A stretch of DNA of 64,000 nucleotides from Streptomyces cyaneofuscatus (GTDB taxonomy: Bacteria; Actinomycetota; Actinomycetes; Streptomycetales; Streptomycetaceae): positions 1 through 64,000 of the forward strand of contig NZ_JOEM01000011.1 of the NCBI RefSeq assembly GCF_000718135.1. Direction: 5' to 3'. The notes beneath the pieces were generated by a model that was given only the letters and a program-made list of their open reading frames with translations, ran no database searches and was not told the origin of the DNA. Positions 16,328 through 24,119 of the stretch are shown here, one piece after another. Position numbers and translations under genes: made by a program. Within the stretch, counting starts at the first letter, position 1, and every line of letters begins with the position of its first letter.

Positions 16328-17005
16328 ATGACCGAGCCTGCCAGCAGCGCCCAGTTCACCTACGGCTGGATGCGGCGTTTCGCCGAAGCGGCCCACCGTG
16401 GTGAGCCCCTGCTCACCGCTCTTGACCAGGAGGTCGGCGACGGAGACTTCGGAGCCAACCTCACCGCCGGGGTGGACGCCGCCCGGGCCCGCTGGGACCG
16501 GCTCCCGGACCCGGGTTCCGATCCCTCCGCACCGCTTCTGGCCACGGCCGAGGCCTTTCTCGACGAGGTCGGTGGTACGAGCGGGCCTCTTTTCGGCCTC
16601 CTGCTGCAGTCGTTGGCCGCAGCGATCGCCGAGCGCGGGCTCACCACCGCCGCGCTGGCCGAGGGTTTCGCCGGCGGCCTCGACTCGATCCAACGCGTCG
16701 GAGACGCCCGGCCAGGAGACAAGACCCTCGTCGACGCCCTGGCCCCCGCCACCGACGTCCTGCGCTCGACCGCCCCGAGCACCCCCGCGGCCGACGCGCT
16801 CGCGATCGCGGCCGAGTCCGCATGGGACGGGGTGGCCGCGACCGCGAGGCTGCGGGCTCGTATGGGGCGCTCCAGTTACCTCGGTGGACGCACGGAAGGG
16901 ATTCCCGACCCGGGGGCCGTCGGCGTCGCCCTCCTGCTGTCCTGCGCCCAGGCCGGGAGTCCTGACCTCGGCACACGCCTGGACGCCGTACGCGCCACCG
17001 GCTGA
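16328..17005 (+). CDS. dhaL: Dihydroxyacetone kinase subunit DhaL
   Basis: Nucleotide-binding subunit, 225 residues. The Mg/ADP-coordinating LDQEVGDGDFG (Asp33, Asp38, Asp40) and the late GRSSYLGGR...GIPDPGA block identify DhaL. In PTS-type kinases DhaL keeps ADP bound and is rephosphorylated by DhaM. Since no dhaM is adjacent, the phosphoryl donor (DhaM elsewhere, or ATP) is open. It has GGAGG upstream and ends the plus-strand run, convergent with the HAD gene. Confidence 0.92.
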   Translation: MTEPASSAQFTYGWMRRFAEAAHRGEPLLTALDQEVGDGDFGANLTAGVDAARARWDRLPDPGSDPSAPLLATAEAFLDEVGGTSGPLFGLLLQSLAAAIAERGLTTAALAEGFAGGLDSIQRVGDARPGDKTLVDALAPATDVLRSTAPSTPAADALAIAAESAWDGVAATARLRARMGRSSYLGGRTEGIPDPGAVGVALLLSCAQAGSPDLGTRLDAVRATG

Positions 17006-17023
17006 GTCAGCGCGCCCCCGCCG

Positions 17024-17752
17024 CTACCCGGCCCGCACCCAGTCCAGGTCCAGCAACTCGGGAGCCTGGAGGGTGGGCACCCAGAGATCAACCGTGCTTT
17101 CCCGGCCGTCACCGGGCGGCTTGCCGACCCCCACCACGCGTAGCCCCGCCCGGCGGGCCGATTCGATGCCCGTGAACGAGTCCTCCACGGCCAGCGTCCG
17201 TTCGCTCCGGGCGCCGCACAGCCGTGCGGCGGTGGCGTAGACGTCCGGCCACGGCTTGGGCCTGATGGGTTCCCCGCCGTCCGGGCTCCTGGTGGCCGCA
17301 CCGGTCGATTCCGGGGTGCCGGGGACGACGATGTGACCGAAGTGCGCCAGCAGGCCGGCCTGCTCCAGACTCCTCTCGACGACCGCGAGGGGACAGTTGC
17401 TCGCGACCGCCAGGGGAAGGCGGCCGGACAGGTTCCGGACGAACTCGGCCGCTCCGGGCATGGTCACCGGGTCATCGGCGACGCGCTCCATGAAGTGGGC
17501 GAGCAGCGAATCGGTGAGCTCCGGTGCCAGGTCGGGCTTGTCGGCCTCCTCGGCCATCATGCGGCCGCAGTCGAGGTAGTGGACTCCCTTGGCACGTTCG
17601 GCGAACCCCGGCGCCGGCCGCAGACCGAAGTCCCGGAAGGCCAGGCCCCGGGCATCCTGCCAATGCTGTTCGGTGTCCATGAGAGTGCCGTCGCAGTCGA
17701 AGACGACGGCTTCGGGGGACCAGCCGTGAAAGGGCTGCTCTGTGATGGTCAT
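17024..17752 (-). CDS. HAD hydrolase, beta-phosphoglucomutase/phosphatase-like
   Basis: Cytoplasmic HAD phosphatase of 242 residues with VVFDCDGTLMD (nucleophile and acid/base Asp), AVASNCP (motif II), RPKPWPD (motif III) and VEDSFTGIES (motif IV). This is the subfamily I pattern of sugar-phosphate and glycerol-phosphate phosphatases. ATG at 17752 was chosen because AGGAG stands about 9 nt upstream; the open frame extends to 17788 without such a signal. It converges on dhaL with 18 bp between, so a metabolic link with triose metabolism is possible but not shown. Confidence 0.85.
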   Translation of the reverse strand: MTITEQPFHGWSPEAVVFDCDGTLMDTEQHWQDARGLAFRDFGLRPAPGFAERAKGVHYLDCGRMMAEEADKPDLAPELTDSLLAHFMERVADDPVTMPGAAEFVRNLSGRLPLAVASNCPLAVVERSLEQAGLLAHFGHIVVPGTPESTGAATRSPDGGEPIRPKPWPDVYATAARLCGARSERTLAVEDSFTGIESARRAGLRVVGVGKPPGDGRESTVDLWVPTLQAPELLDLDWVRAG

Positions 17753-18067
17753 CGGTGGACCACTCCTGAGGGAAGTGCGATCCGGCATGACGCGGGACCG
17801 CGGACCGTGGGGGGGTCGCCACTTCGCATGCGTTTGCGAAGCTCCTCACACTGCCCTCTGCGACCTGCAGTCGGGCGCGGAACAAAAGTCGGCTCATAGG
17901 CCGTCACGCAGAAGTGGCGTCACCGAGACGCTATTCACTCTTGCACAAGCCACGCAATCACCGGCTTGGCCCCTCGACATTCACCCGATAAATCCGCTAG
18001 GGGAAAGCAGGGGAGCGATCGGCAACACGATGATTTCACTGACCAACTGCATCCATAGGAGGCCGCG

Positions 18068-18157
18068 TTGAGGAAACGTAACCCGATCGAATTGCCTCGG
18101 AGGACGCATTCACTCATTCAGCCAGGTGGCCAGAAACAGACGATTCACGCCCCTTGA
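18068..18157 (+). CDS. Possible 29-residue basic peptide (low confidence)
   Basis: A TTG codon stands 7 nt after ATAGGAG and opens a frame of 29 residues ending in TGA. The peptide is basic (RKRNP near its start, QKQ near its end) and has no signal sequence. The only support is the ribosome-binding site, so it may be spurious or the remnant of a larger gene. Confidence 0.2.
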   Translation: MRKRNPIELPRRTHSLIQPGGQKQTIHAP

Positions 18158-18260
18158 TGCACTCTAAGGTGTGCACGCTCGAAAGAAAGTAAGGGGATTT
18201 ACCCTACCCACCCCTTCTTTTACCAGCGTACGCGGAGCGCACATTATTTTCCCAGCGCGC

Positions 18261-18308
18261 GCCGGGGCTCCACGCAGGCGAAAAGCCGGGGCTCCGCGCA
18301 GGCGAAAA
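18261..18308. repeat. Two tandem 24-bp repeats
   Basis: Units at 18261-18284 and 18285-18308 start GCCGGGGCTCC and end GCAGGCGAAAA; they differ at one of 24 positions. They abut the terminator of the GntR gene. Origin unknown. Confidence 0.85.
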
Positions 18309-18330
18309 AAGCACACCCTTGGAAAGGGTG
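18304..18330 (-). terminator. Rho-independent terminator of the GntR gene
   Basis: Read on the minus strand, the 7-bp stem CACCCTT/AAGGGTG with a 3-nt loop is followed after 3 nt by six T residues. This is a classical terminator, unusual for this GC content, about 95 bp after the GntR stop. Confidence 0.75.
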
Positions 18331-18425
18331 CGGCCGGGCAATCAACTGCTCGACGAACTCTTGGGCGTGCGGCGTCGAATGTATGAAAAAGCCGTCCGGC
18401 GGAGGCGCGCTCGGCAAGACACCCC

Positions 18426-19205
18426 CTAGGGCTCTTCACGTCGAGCGGGCTCCCCCAGGTGCGTGGTGAAGGAGAACCGGTCTCCTCGGAACAGCGTGCG
18501 CACCCGCTCCAGCGGCCGGCCCTCCGTGTCCCGGGAGAGGCGGTGGAGGAGCAGCATCGGCAGGGCGGGCGGGGTCCCGATGAGCAGGGCCTCGCGGGGG
18601 GTGGCGAGCACGGTCTCGATGCGTTCGTCGGCGTCCCCGAAGGCGATGCCGAGCCGGTCGCGGAGATAGGCGTAGAAGGAGGAGTCCGGGTCGAACTCCA
18701 CGTCCAGGCGTGGGAGTCGGGCCACACTGACGTACGTGCTCTCCAGCCCGACCCGCTCGTCGTCGGCGAGCAGCACGCGCTCCAGGTGCCAGACGGGCTC
18801 GCCCCGGCCCACCCCGATCTCGGCGGCGAGGGCCTCGGGGCAGGGAAAGCGCTCCAGGCCGATGAGGTGGCGCCCGGGCCGCCGACCCTGGCGGCGGACG
18901 CCTTCGGTGTAGCTGGCGAGCGAGAGCGGCTGCTCCAGCTTGGGCCCGGCGACCACGGTCCCGCGCCCCTGCCGCCGCAGCCGCCCTTCCAGTAGCAGCT
19001 CGCGCAGCGCCTGCCGTACGGTCTCGCGCGACACCTCGTGGCGCAGCGCGAGATCCCGTTCGGTGGGCAGCAGCCCGCCCTCGCCCAACTCGTCGAGGAG
19101 CAGCGAGATCCGGGCCTTGACCGCGTAGTACTTCGGGATGCGGCCGTGCTCCGGGATGCCGGAGCGGATGGGTGCGCCAGGTGCCTGGTCGTTCGGGTAG
19201 TCCAC
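18426..19205 (-). CDS. GntR-family regulator with UTRA ligand-binding domain (HutC/PhnR-like)
   Basis: Transcription factor of 259 residues. The N-terminal winged helix (about 24-92) has LPTERDLALRHEVSRETVRQALRELL split as usual for GntR, and the rest is a UTRA effector domain ending in RTLFRGDRFSF. Regulators of this class often control amino-sugar, histidine or aminophosphonate genes. The gene lies 5 kb from the phosphonate operon. Its own upstream region contains GATCAGACC, close to the core shared by the two operator copies there, which would fit autoregulation. It starts with GTG. The ligand is not known. Confidence 0.85.
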   Translation of the reverse strand: MDYPNDQAPGAPIRSGIPEHGRIPKYYAVKARISLLLDELGEGGLLPTERDLALRHEVSRETVRQALRELLLEGRLRRQGRGTVVAGPKLEQPLSLASYTEGVRRQGRRPGRHLIGLERFPCPEALAAEIGVGRGEPVWHLERVLLADDERVGLESTYVSVARLPRLDVEFDPDSSFYAYLRDRLGIAFGDADERIETVLATPREALLIGTPPALPMLLLHRLSRDTEGRPLERVRTLFRGDRFSFTTHLGEPARREEP

Positions 19206-19243
19206 CGCCCGATGGTGGCATGCGCGGGTGAACGGCCCGCTAG

Positions 19244-19259
19244 TGGTCGCGATCAGACC
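19244..19259 (-). promoter_or_regulatory. Possible autoregulatory GntR site
   Basis: TGGTCGCGATCAGACC has GGTC/GACC ends, and its GATCAGACC half matches GAC(T/C)AGACC of the operators at 13514 and 7594. It lies about 40 bp upstream of the GntR start. Weaker than the other two copies. Confidence 0.35.
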
Positions 19260-19386
19260 GTGGTGGCACGGCGAGCGGTACGGACACTCTCACATCAGGC
19301 ATCATGCTCTGCCATGGACCTCACAGGTACATAGCCAACGTACGACGCGTCAACCGACGCAGCCTGTAGAGCGCCGAACCAGGAAC

Positions 19387-19428
19387 CAGGGATCAGGGAT
19401 CAGGGATCAGGGATCAGGGATCAGGGAT
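19387..19428. repeat. Six perfect tandem copies of CAGGGAT before a start codon
   Basis: Six head-to-tail CAGGGAT units end one base before the ATG at 19430. Each contains AGGGA, a purine word that can pair with 16S rRNA, so the array may itself supply the ribosome-binding site. Copy number changes would not alter the reading frame. Confidence 0.95.
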
Positions 19429-19429
19429 C

Positions 19430-20296
19430 ATGCTTCCGGATGAGTGGCACATCACCCAAGACGTCGACGACTTCCTCGCCCGAGCTGGGGACTTCCTGCG
19501 CTCGCGCCCTGCCCTGCACAACACGCCGCTGACAGACATCGAGAAACTGCGGATACGCACGCCGGACGCGCACGCCCCCGCCACCGCCGTCTTCGGCAGC
19601 CTGGAGTCGGGAGGCGAGGTCCACGCGGTCTTCTACCTCATGTCGAGCGGCCGCCTGGGCCTCACTCCCCTCTCCGTCGAGCAGACCGACGCCCTCGCCG
19701 CCCACCTGGCCGTCCTCGGCCACTCACCCGCCAACGTCATCGCGGACCACGACACCGCCACCGCGTACGCCGATTCCTGGCAGCGGCACACCGGCGCGGC
19801 ACCAGCACTCTTCTGGCGGACACATCTCTACCGCCTCGGAACACTCACTCCGCCGCGGCCGCGCCCGGAGGGCCGGGGCCGCCTTACGGGCGGGAGGGAC
19901 CGCGAACACGTCGTGCGCTGGTGCCGTGAGTTCTGCGTCGATGTCGGGGAGCAGTCCTCCGTCGACTTGATCGACGCCGGTTCCTGGGACGACTCGCGCT
20001 TCGGCGACCGGCACTTCACCTTCTGGGAGACCCCGGACGGCAACCCCGTCTCGATGGCGGCCGCGACATCGGTCATCGGCGGCATGGTCCGGATCGACCC
20101 CGTTTACACCCCGGCCCACCTCCGGGGCCGCGGCTACGCGGGGGCCGTGACGGTGAAGGCGAGCCGGGCAGCACTGGCCGCGGGCGCGACAGACGTCGTC
20201 CTCTTCACGGACCCGGACAACCCCACCAGTAACGCCCTGTACCGGCGCCTCGGGTATGTCCACGTCGCCGACTTCGCCGGGTACACGTTCTCCTGA
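19430..20296 (+). CDS. GNAT-family N-acetyltransferase
   Basis: Protein of 288 residues with a C-terminal GNAT domain. The acetyl-CoA loop is seen in VRIDPVYTPAHLRGRGYAGAV (Arg/Gly-rich motif A), followed by DNPTSNALYRRLGYV. The N-terminal half resembles the GNAT-like partner domain found in two-domain actinobacterial enzymes. The substrate cannot be told. It stands alone, with the CAGGGAT repeat array as its leader. Confidence 0.85.
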   Translation: MLPDEWHITQDVDDFLARAGDFLRSRPALHNTPLTDIEKLRIRTPDAHAPATAVFGSLESGGEVHAVFYLMSSGRLGLTPLSVEQTDALAAHLAVLGHSPANVIADHDTATAYADSWQRHTGAAPALFWRTHLYRLGTLTPPRPRPEGRGRLTGGRDREHVVRWCREFCVDVGEQSSVDLIDAGSWDDSRFGDRHFTFWETPDGNPVSMAAATSVIGGMVRIDPVYTPAHLRGRGYAGAVTVKASRAALAAGATDVVLFTDPDNPTSNALYRRLGYVHVADFAGYTFS

Positions 20297-20418
20297 AGCG
20301 CTTCGCATACCGGGTGAGGGCGTGATCGGCGCGCACACGCTTGCCAGGTGCCGGCTGTGACCGCCGCGAGGCACCGGGCTCCACCGCGCTGCCCCGAACC
20401 AGGATCACGTTCGCCCCG

Positions 20419-21591
20419 CTACCGCTGATTTCCGTTCGGACACTCCCCGAAAGCCATGATCCGGCGCATCCGGCGGCCCATCCTCACGAGGGCGCCGCCG
20501 CAGAGGACGAGCGCTGCGGCGGCGGCTCCGGCCCAGGGCAGGAGTTCCGGTCCGGTGCGGGCGAGTTCGGGGAGCGGGCGTCCGGTCGCGTAGTGGGGCG
20601 GGCGTGTGGGCCGTTCCTTCCCGCCGCCGGATTCCCGGGGGGCCGGCGACCCGTCCGGGCGGGGAGGTGAGCTGGGGTGCGGGGCGGACTCCTTGGCGGG
20701 GCCGGTGTAGGCGGGGGTGGGGGTGGAGGTGAGCAGGGGCGTGGGCGTGTGGGTGCGCGAGGGTGTCGGCCCGGTGGAGGGTGTGGGTGCGGCGGAGGAC
20801 GTGTCCGTACGGGGGCGGGGTTCCGCGGAGACGTCCGTACGGTCACCGCTGTCCTCCTCGGTGCGCTCCGGCCGGGGCACCTCGCCCGTGGCACCGTCGA
20901 CGATCACGAACCGGTACGCCCCCGACTCCCCCACCCAGTCGCCGTCCTCACGGCCGCCGCCCTTGGCCTTGTCCTGGTGGTGGCGCTGGACGACGGCGGC
21001 GCGGGCGGTGACCCGGCCGGGTGCGGTGTCGGAGGTGAAGGCCATCCGGACCCGGACGCTGACGGTGTCACCGGCGGGCACGGTAAAGCCGAGGAAGCCG
21101 TCGGCAGCGGTGGATCCGGGGTCGCCGTCGAAGACGCCGATCTGTTCGTGGCGGTCGGTGGTCTCCCAGGTGACACGGTGTTCGGTGCCGGGGCGGCCGG
21201 GCTCGGAGAACTTCAGCTGGATCTGCTCGGTGGTCAGCTTGCGGTCCTCGTCGTTGAGCACGAGCACCGGGTGCAGGGCGCGGCAGGCGGTGTCGGTGGT
21301 GTTGGTGAGGTCGAGGAACCAGATGCCGTAGCCGCCACCGGAGGCGTACGTCGTCGGGGCCTCCTGGATCCGGGCCTCGATGGGGAACTCCTCGGCGCCC
21401 GGATCACCGCAGGCGGGCTGCTCGCCGGCTGCCGCGTCGGCCGCGGACCCGGCTGCTAAGGAGGCGGGGGTGGGGTGGGCGACGGCCTGCGGGCCGCCGA
21501 GGAGCGCGGCGGGCACCGCGATCCCGGCGGCCAGCCCGAGGGCGGCGAGCGCACGGGCGTCACGCAGCCGCGCGCAGGAGGTGGGGGACAT
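20419..21591 (-). CDS. Cell-wall surface protein with LAxTG sorting signal
   Basis: Exported protein of 390 residues: signal peptide (about 1-40), a beta-rich ectodomain (about 55-235), a long Thr/Pro/Ser-rich stalk, then LPELARTG, a membrane span (LPWAGAAAAALVLCGGALV) and a basic tail (RMGRRMRR). LARTG fits the LAxTG motif used by class E sortases, and a class E sortase lies 7 kb away. The mature protein should be linked to peptidoglycan at the Thr. GAAGG lies 8 nt before the ATG at 21591. The ectodomain family is not recognised. Confidence 0.82.
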   Translation of the reverse strand: MSPTSCARLRDARALAALGLAAGIAVPAALLGGPQAVAHPTPASLAAGSAADAAAGEQPACGDPGAEEFPIEARIQEAPTTYASGGGYGIWFLDLTNTTDTACRALHPVLVLNDEDRKLTTEQIQLKFSEPGRPGTEHRVTWETTDRHEQIGVFDGDPGSTAADGFLGFTVPAGDTVSVRVRMAFTSDTAPGRVTARAAVVQRHHQDKAKGGGREDGDWVGESGAYRFVIVDGATGEVPRPERTEEDSGDRTDVSAEPRPRTDTSSAAPTPSTGPTPSRTHTPTPLLTSTPTPAYTGPAKESAPHPSSPPRPDGSPAPRESGGGKERPTRPPHYATGRPLPELARTGPELLPWAGAAAAALVLCGGALVRMGRRMRRIMAFGECPNGNQR

Positions 21592-21706
21592 GGGGACACC
21601 CTTCGCTGCTCGCGAACGACCGGGGCGGGGGCCGCCGGTTGTGGCCTCCGAGGCAAGCACGCGCGCGCGGACGCAGAGAGTCGACATGCCGACACCGCTC
21701 ATAGGA

Positions 21707-22369
21707 TCACCCGACTGTCGGGCTGTCGGACCGTCGGACTACCGACACCGGTTGCGGGTCTTCGAGGAGGGTCGCGCCGGACACCAGGGCGCGGGCGGTG
21801 TCGGCGAAGAACTGCTCGTCGGCGCCCGGGGCGAGGCCGAGCAGGACGCCCTGGCTGAGGCCGATGAGGACGGCCCTCAGCGCAGTGGTCAGGCGGTGCG
21901 CCTGCCCCTCCGTCACGAGGGCCCCCTCATGCCGTCGCCCGGCGAACAGGGCGATCAGCCGGCTCTCCTCCGCCCGCACCGACGCGGCCAGCCGGGGGCC
22001 CACCTCGGCGTCGTGCAGGGCCATGCCCAGCAGGGTGAACTGCAACGACTGGTCGGCCGGCGCGTCGGCGGCATCACAGGTCCGCCGGTAGTACCGGGCG
22101 AAGGCGTCGACCGCCCCCAGGAGGTCCGCGTCCGCCGGGATCGCCTGCTCGATCTCCTCGTAGTGCGGCTGGAGATAGTCGGTGACCAGCGCCCCCAGCA
22201 GACCGCTCTTGCTGCCGAACAGCGAGTAGACGGCCCCGGTGGTCAGCCCGGCCCGCTCGGCGATCTCGTCGAGCCGGGCGCGGTGCCCGTCCCGGGAGAC
22301 GACGTGGAACGCGGCGTCCAGGAGGGCGCGGCGATTGCGTTCCTTGGTTTCGGCTCTCGTCATTCTCAT
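21707..22369 (-). CDS. TetR-family transcriptional regulator
   Basis: Regulator of 220 residues with an N-terminal helix-turn-helix (ALLDAAFHVVSRDGHRARLDE, then IAERAGLTTGAVYSLFGSKSGLL) and a C-terminal ligand-binding domain with no evident ligand. It is divergent from the membrane-protein gene at 22436, with 66 bp between the starts. Candidate operators lie in that gap, so it probably represses its neighbour and itself. A second ATG at 22363 is possible. Confidence 0.88.
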   Translation of the reverse strand: MRMTRAETKERNRRALLDAAFHVVSRDGHRARLDEIAERAGLTTGAVYSLFGSKSGLLGALVTDYLQPHYEEIEQAIPADADLLGAVDAFARYYRRTCDAADAPADQSLQFTLLGMALHDAEVGPRLAASVRAEESRLIALFAGRRHEGALVTEGQAHRLTTALRAVLIGLSQGVLLGLAPGADEQFFADTARALVSGATLLEDPQPVSVVRRSDSPTVG

Positions 22370-22393
22370 AATTCCATTATTCTAGTAACCAGA
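22368..22393. promoter_or_regulatory. Candidate TetR operators in the divergent promoter
   Basis: Two adjacent palindromes are seen: ATAATTCCATTAT (5-bp arms around a 3-bp centre) and TCTAGTAACCAGA (imperfect). They fill the start of the 66-bp gap between the TetR gene and its divergent neighbour. Which is used cannot be told. Confidence 0.5.
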
Positions 22394-22435
22394 TTACGGA
22401 AGCGCACACGGAGTGAGACCCAAGAAGGAGCACTC

Positions 22436-22918
22436 ATGTCACGCATGCTTGCGGGAGCCATCGGCGACGGCGCGTTCAAGGTGGTGCTCGGCGCCGCCTT
22501 CGCGGTCGGCAGCGCCTGGCTGGACGACCTGTTCGGGGTGGAGGCCTGGCTCGTACTCATCGCGGGCGCGGCCCTGGTGATCGGCGGCGGGATCGAGGTC
22601 GTCTACGTCCGCCGCCGCCCGATGGCCACCTGCCTGCGGCTGATGATCGGCTACGACATCGGCTGGGCGGTGGCGAGCGCCGTCGCCCTGGTGGTGGCGT
22701 GGCGGGGCGGCACGGCCGGGGGCGAGATAGGGGTCGCGTACCTGGTGGTGGCACCCCTCGCGCTCGCCGCACTGCTGGTGGGCGCCGCCGCCACCGACGT
22801 ACGGCCGCCTGCCACCGACGTACGGCTGCCGACCGCCGACGGACAGCCGCCGACCACCGACGTACACCCTCCGGCGACCGACGTACGACCGTCGGCTCGG
22901 GACACCTCCGCGGCCTGA
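22436..22918 (+). CDS. Four-helix membrane protein with heptapeptide-repeat tail
   Basis: Protein of 160 residues with four hydrophobic segments in the first 120 residues and a cytoplasmic-type RRRP loop between helices 2 and 3. The C-terminal 40 residues are heptapeptide repeats of the type TDVRPPA. AAGGAG lies 7 nt before the ATG. Divergent from the TetR gene, so it is the likely target. It could be an efflux accessory or an envelope sensor; no family was recognised. Confidence 0.75.
   Translation: MSRMLAGAIGDGAFKVVLGAAFAVGSAWLDDLFGVEAWLVLIAGAALVIGGGIEVVYVRRRPMATCLRLMIGYDIGWAVASAVALVVAWRGGTAGGEIGVAYLVVAPLALAALLVGAAATDVRPPATDVRLPTADGQPPTTDVHPPATDVRPSARDTSAA
22793..22897 (+). repeat. In-frame 21-bp repeats encoding TDVRPPA heptads
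   Basis: ACCGACGTAC recurs at 22793, 22814, 22856 and 22877, in exact 21-bp register. The array encodes five heptads (TDVRPPA, TDVRLPT, ADGQPPT, TDVHPPA, TDVRPSA) at the end of the membrane protein. Confidence 0.9.
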
Positions 22919-22935
22919 CCGGGCCCCCGCCTCTC

Positions 22936-24066
22936 CTACCCCCGCTCCCCCACCCGCCCGAACACCGGCGCGAGCACCAGCTGGGCCGCGCCCTCCGCGA
23001 CGGGCCGGTCGCCGCCCCCCGCCACCGTGACGGTCACCGAGCCACCGCCCCTGCCCCGGGCGGCCCGCTCCTCGATCACGGCCCGGACGCCCCGTACGTA
23101 CGCGTCCTCGTCGGCCGCCACCGTCCGGCCGCCCAGCACGACCCGGTCGATGTCGAGGAGCCCGACGAGGTTCGCGGCGCCCGCGCCCAGCACCCGGGCC
23201 GCCTCCGCCCGGTCGCCGCGGGCCTCGGCGGCCAGGCACAGCGCCTCGATGCAGCCGCGCCCGCCGCACCCGCACAGGGGCCCGTCCAGCTGAAGGGTCT
23301 GGTGACCGAACTCGCCCGCCCCCGTCCGCGCGCCCCGGTGCACCGCGCCGCCCAGGACGAGCCCGGCGCCGAGCCCCGTACCGAGGTGGAGGTAGGCGAA
23401 ATCGCCGGGCAGCCCGCTCAGGGAAAGGGCGAGGGCGGCGGCGTTGGTGTCCTTGTCGACGGTGACCGGGAGGCCGGTGCGCTCGGCGAGCGCGTCGCGC
23501 AGGGGGAAGCCGTCCCACTGCGGGAAGCCGGTGACCCGGTGCAGGACGCCGTCCCGGTGGTCGAGCGGGCCGGGAACGGCGACGCCGAGACCCAGCACCG
23601 GCTTGTGCGGCTCGGCCGCGCTCAGGTCGCGTACGGCGTCGGCCGCGTCGGCGAGGACCTGTTCCGCCGGGGCTCCGAAGTCGAGCGGGGCCGTGGTGAC
23701 GGCGACCGGGCGCCCGGCGAGGTCGACCAGGACGGCGGTGAGTCCGTCGCGGTCCAGGTGGAGGCCGACGGCGAACTGGGCGTCGGGGACGAGCCGGAGC
23801 ACCGTGCGCGGTTTGCCGCCGGTGGAGGGGCGCAATCCCGCGCCGACGGCCAGGCCCTCGGTCCGCAGCCGGGCGGTGATCTTGCTGACGGCCTGCGGGG
23901 TGAGGCCGGTGCGCTCGGCGAGCTCCAGCCGGCTGATGCCCTCTGCCCCGGCCGCCCGCAGCAGGTCCAGGACCAGCGCCGCGTTGTGGTGGCGCAGGGC
24001 CGGCAGGTTCACCCCGGCCTGGCTCTTCGTCCGGCTCCCGTTCAACGGTTCACTCCCCTTCACCAC
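22936..24066 (-). CDS. ROK-family transcriptional regulator
   Basis: Protein of 376 residues with an N-terminal MarR-like winged helix (about 25-85, ISRLELAERTGLTPQAVSK) and a ROK sugar-kinase-like domain. LGVAVPGPLD, DKDTNAAALA, GAGEFGH and the zinc-binding CGCGGRGCIEA are all present. Repressors of this class (NagC/XylR) sense sugars. It is divergent from the Gfo/Idh gene, and a 27-bp near-palindrome lies in the gap. The start is uncertain: GTG at 24066 or 24063, or TTG at 24045, which has AGGGGAG at better spacing. Confidence 0.88.
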   Translation of the reverse strand: MVKGSEPLNGSRTKSQAGVNLPALRHHNAALVLDLLRAAGAEGISRLELAERTGLTPQAVSKITARLRTEGLAVGAGLRPSTGGKPRTVLRLVPDAQFAVGLHLDRDGLTAVLVDLAGRPVAVTTAPLDFGAPAEQVLADAADAVRDLSAAEPHKPVLGLGVAVPGPLDHRDGVLHRVTGFPQWDGFPLRDALAERTGLPVTVDKDTNAAALALSLSGLPGDFAYLHLGTGLGAGLVLGGAVHRGARTGAGEFGHQTLQLDGPLCGCGGRGCIEALCLAAEARGDRAEAARVLGAGAANLVGLLDIDRVVLGGRTVAADEDAYVRGVRAVIEERAARGRGGGSVTVTVAGGGDRPVAEGAAQLVLAPVFGRVGERG

Positions 24067-24086
24067 CCCATTGTGCCGGTCGCTTG

Positions 24087-24113
24087 CACTTTGGCAACAG
24101 CGTTGCTTAAGTG
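24087..24113. promoter_or_regulatory. 27-bp near-palindrome, candidate ROK operator
   Basis: CACTTTGGCAAC and GTTGCTTAAGTG are complementary at 10 of 12 positions around a 3-bp AGC centre. The site fills the gap between the divergent ROK and Gfo/Idh genes and ends 6 bp before the latter's ATG, so binding there could block both. Confidence 0.7.
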
Positions 24114-24119
24114 GAATGC

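Larger units (their letters stand above)
17753..18425. other. 673-bp intergenic region with repeats, possible small ORF, no clear gene
   Basis: The region is less GC-rich than its surroundings. It holds purine-rich tracts around 17985-18035, a possible 29-codon ORF at 18068-18157 preceded by a good ribosome-binding site, a partial AAGGGG/CCCCTT stem near 18192-18223, a 24-bp tandem repeat and the GntR terminator. None of the longer frames looks conserved. Confidence 0.5.

Noticed and set aside
17985..18035. Purine-rich segment recalling parts of a ydaO (cyclic di-AMP) riboswitch
   Set aside because: Only short words such as CCGCTAGGGGAAAGCAGGGG are suggestive, I cannot fold the full consensus, and no suitable downstream gene exists. 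A covariance-model search would decide.
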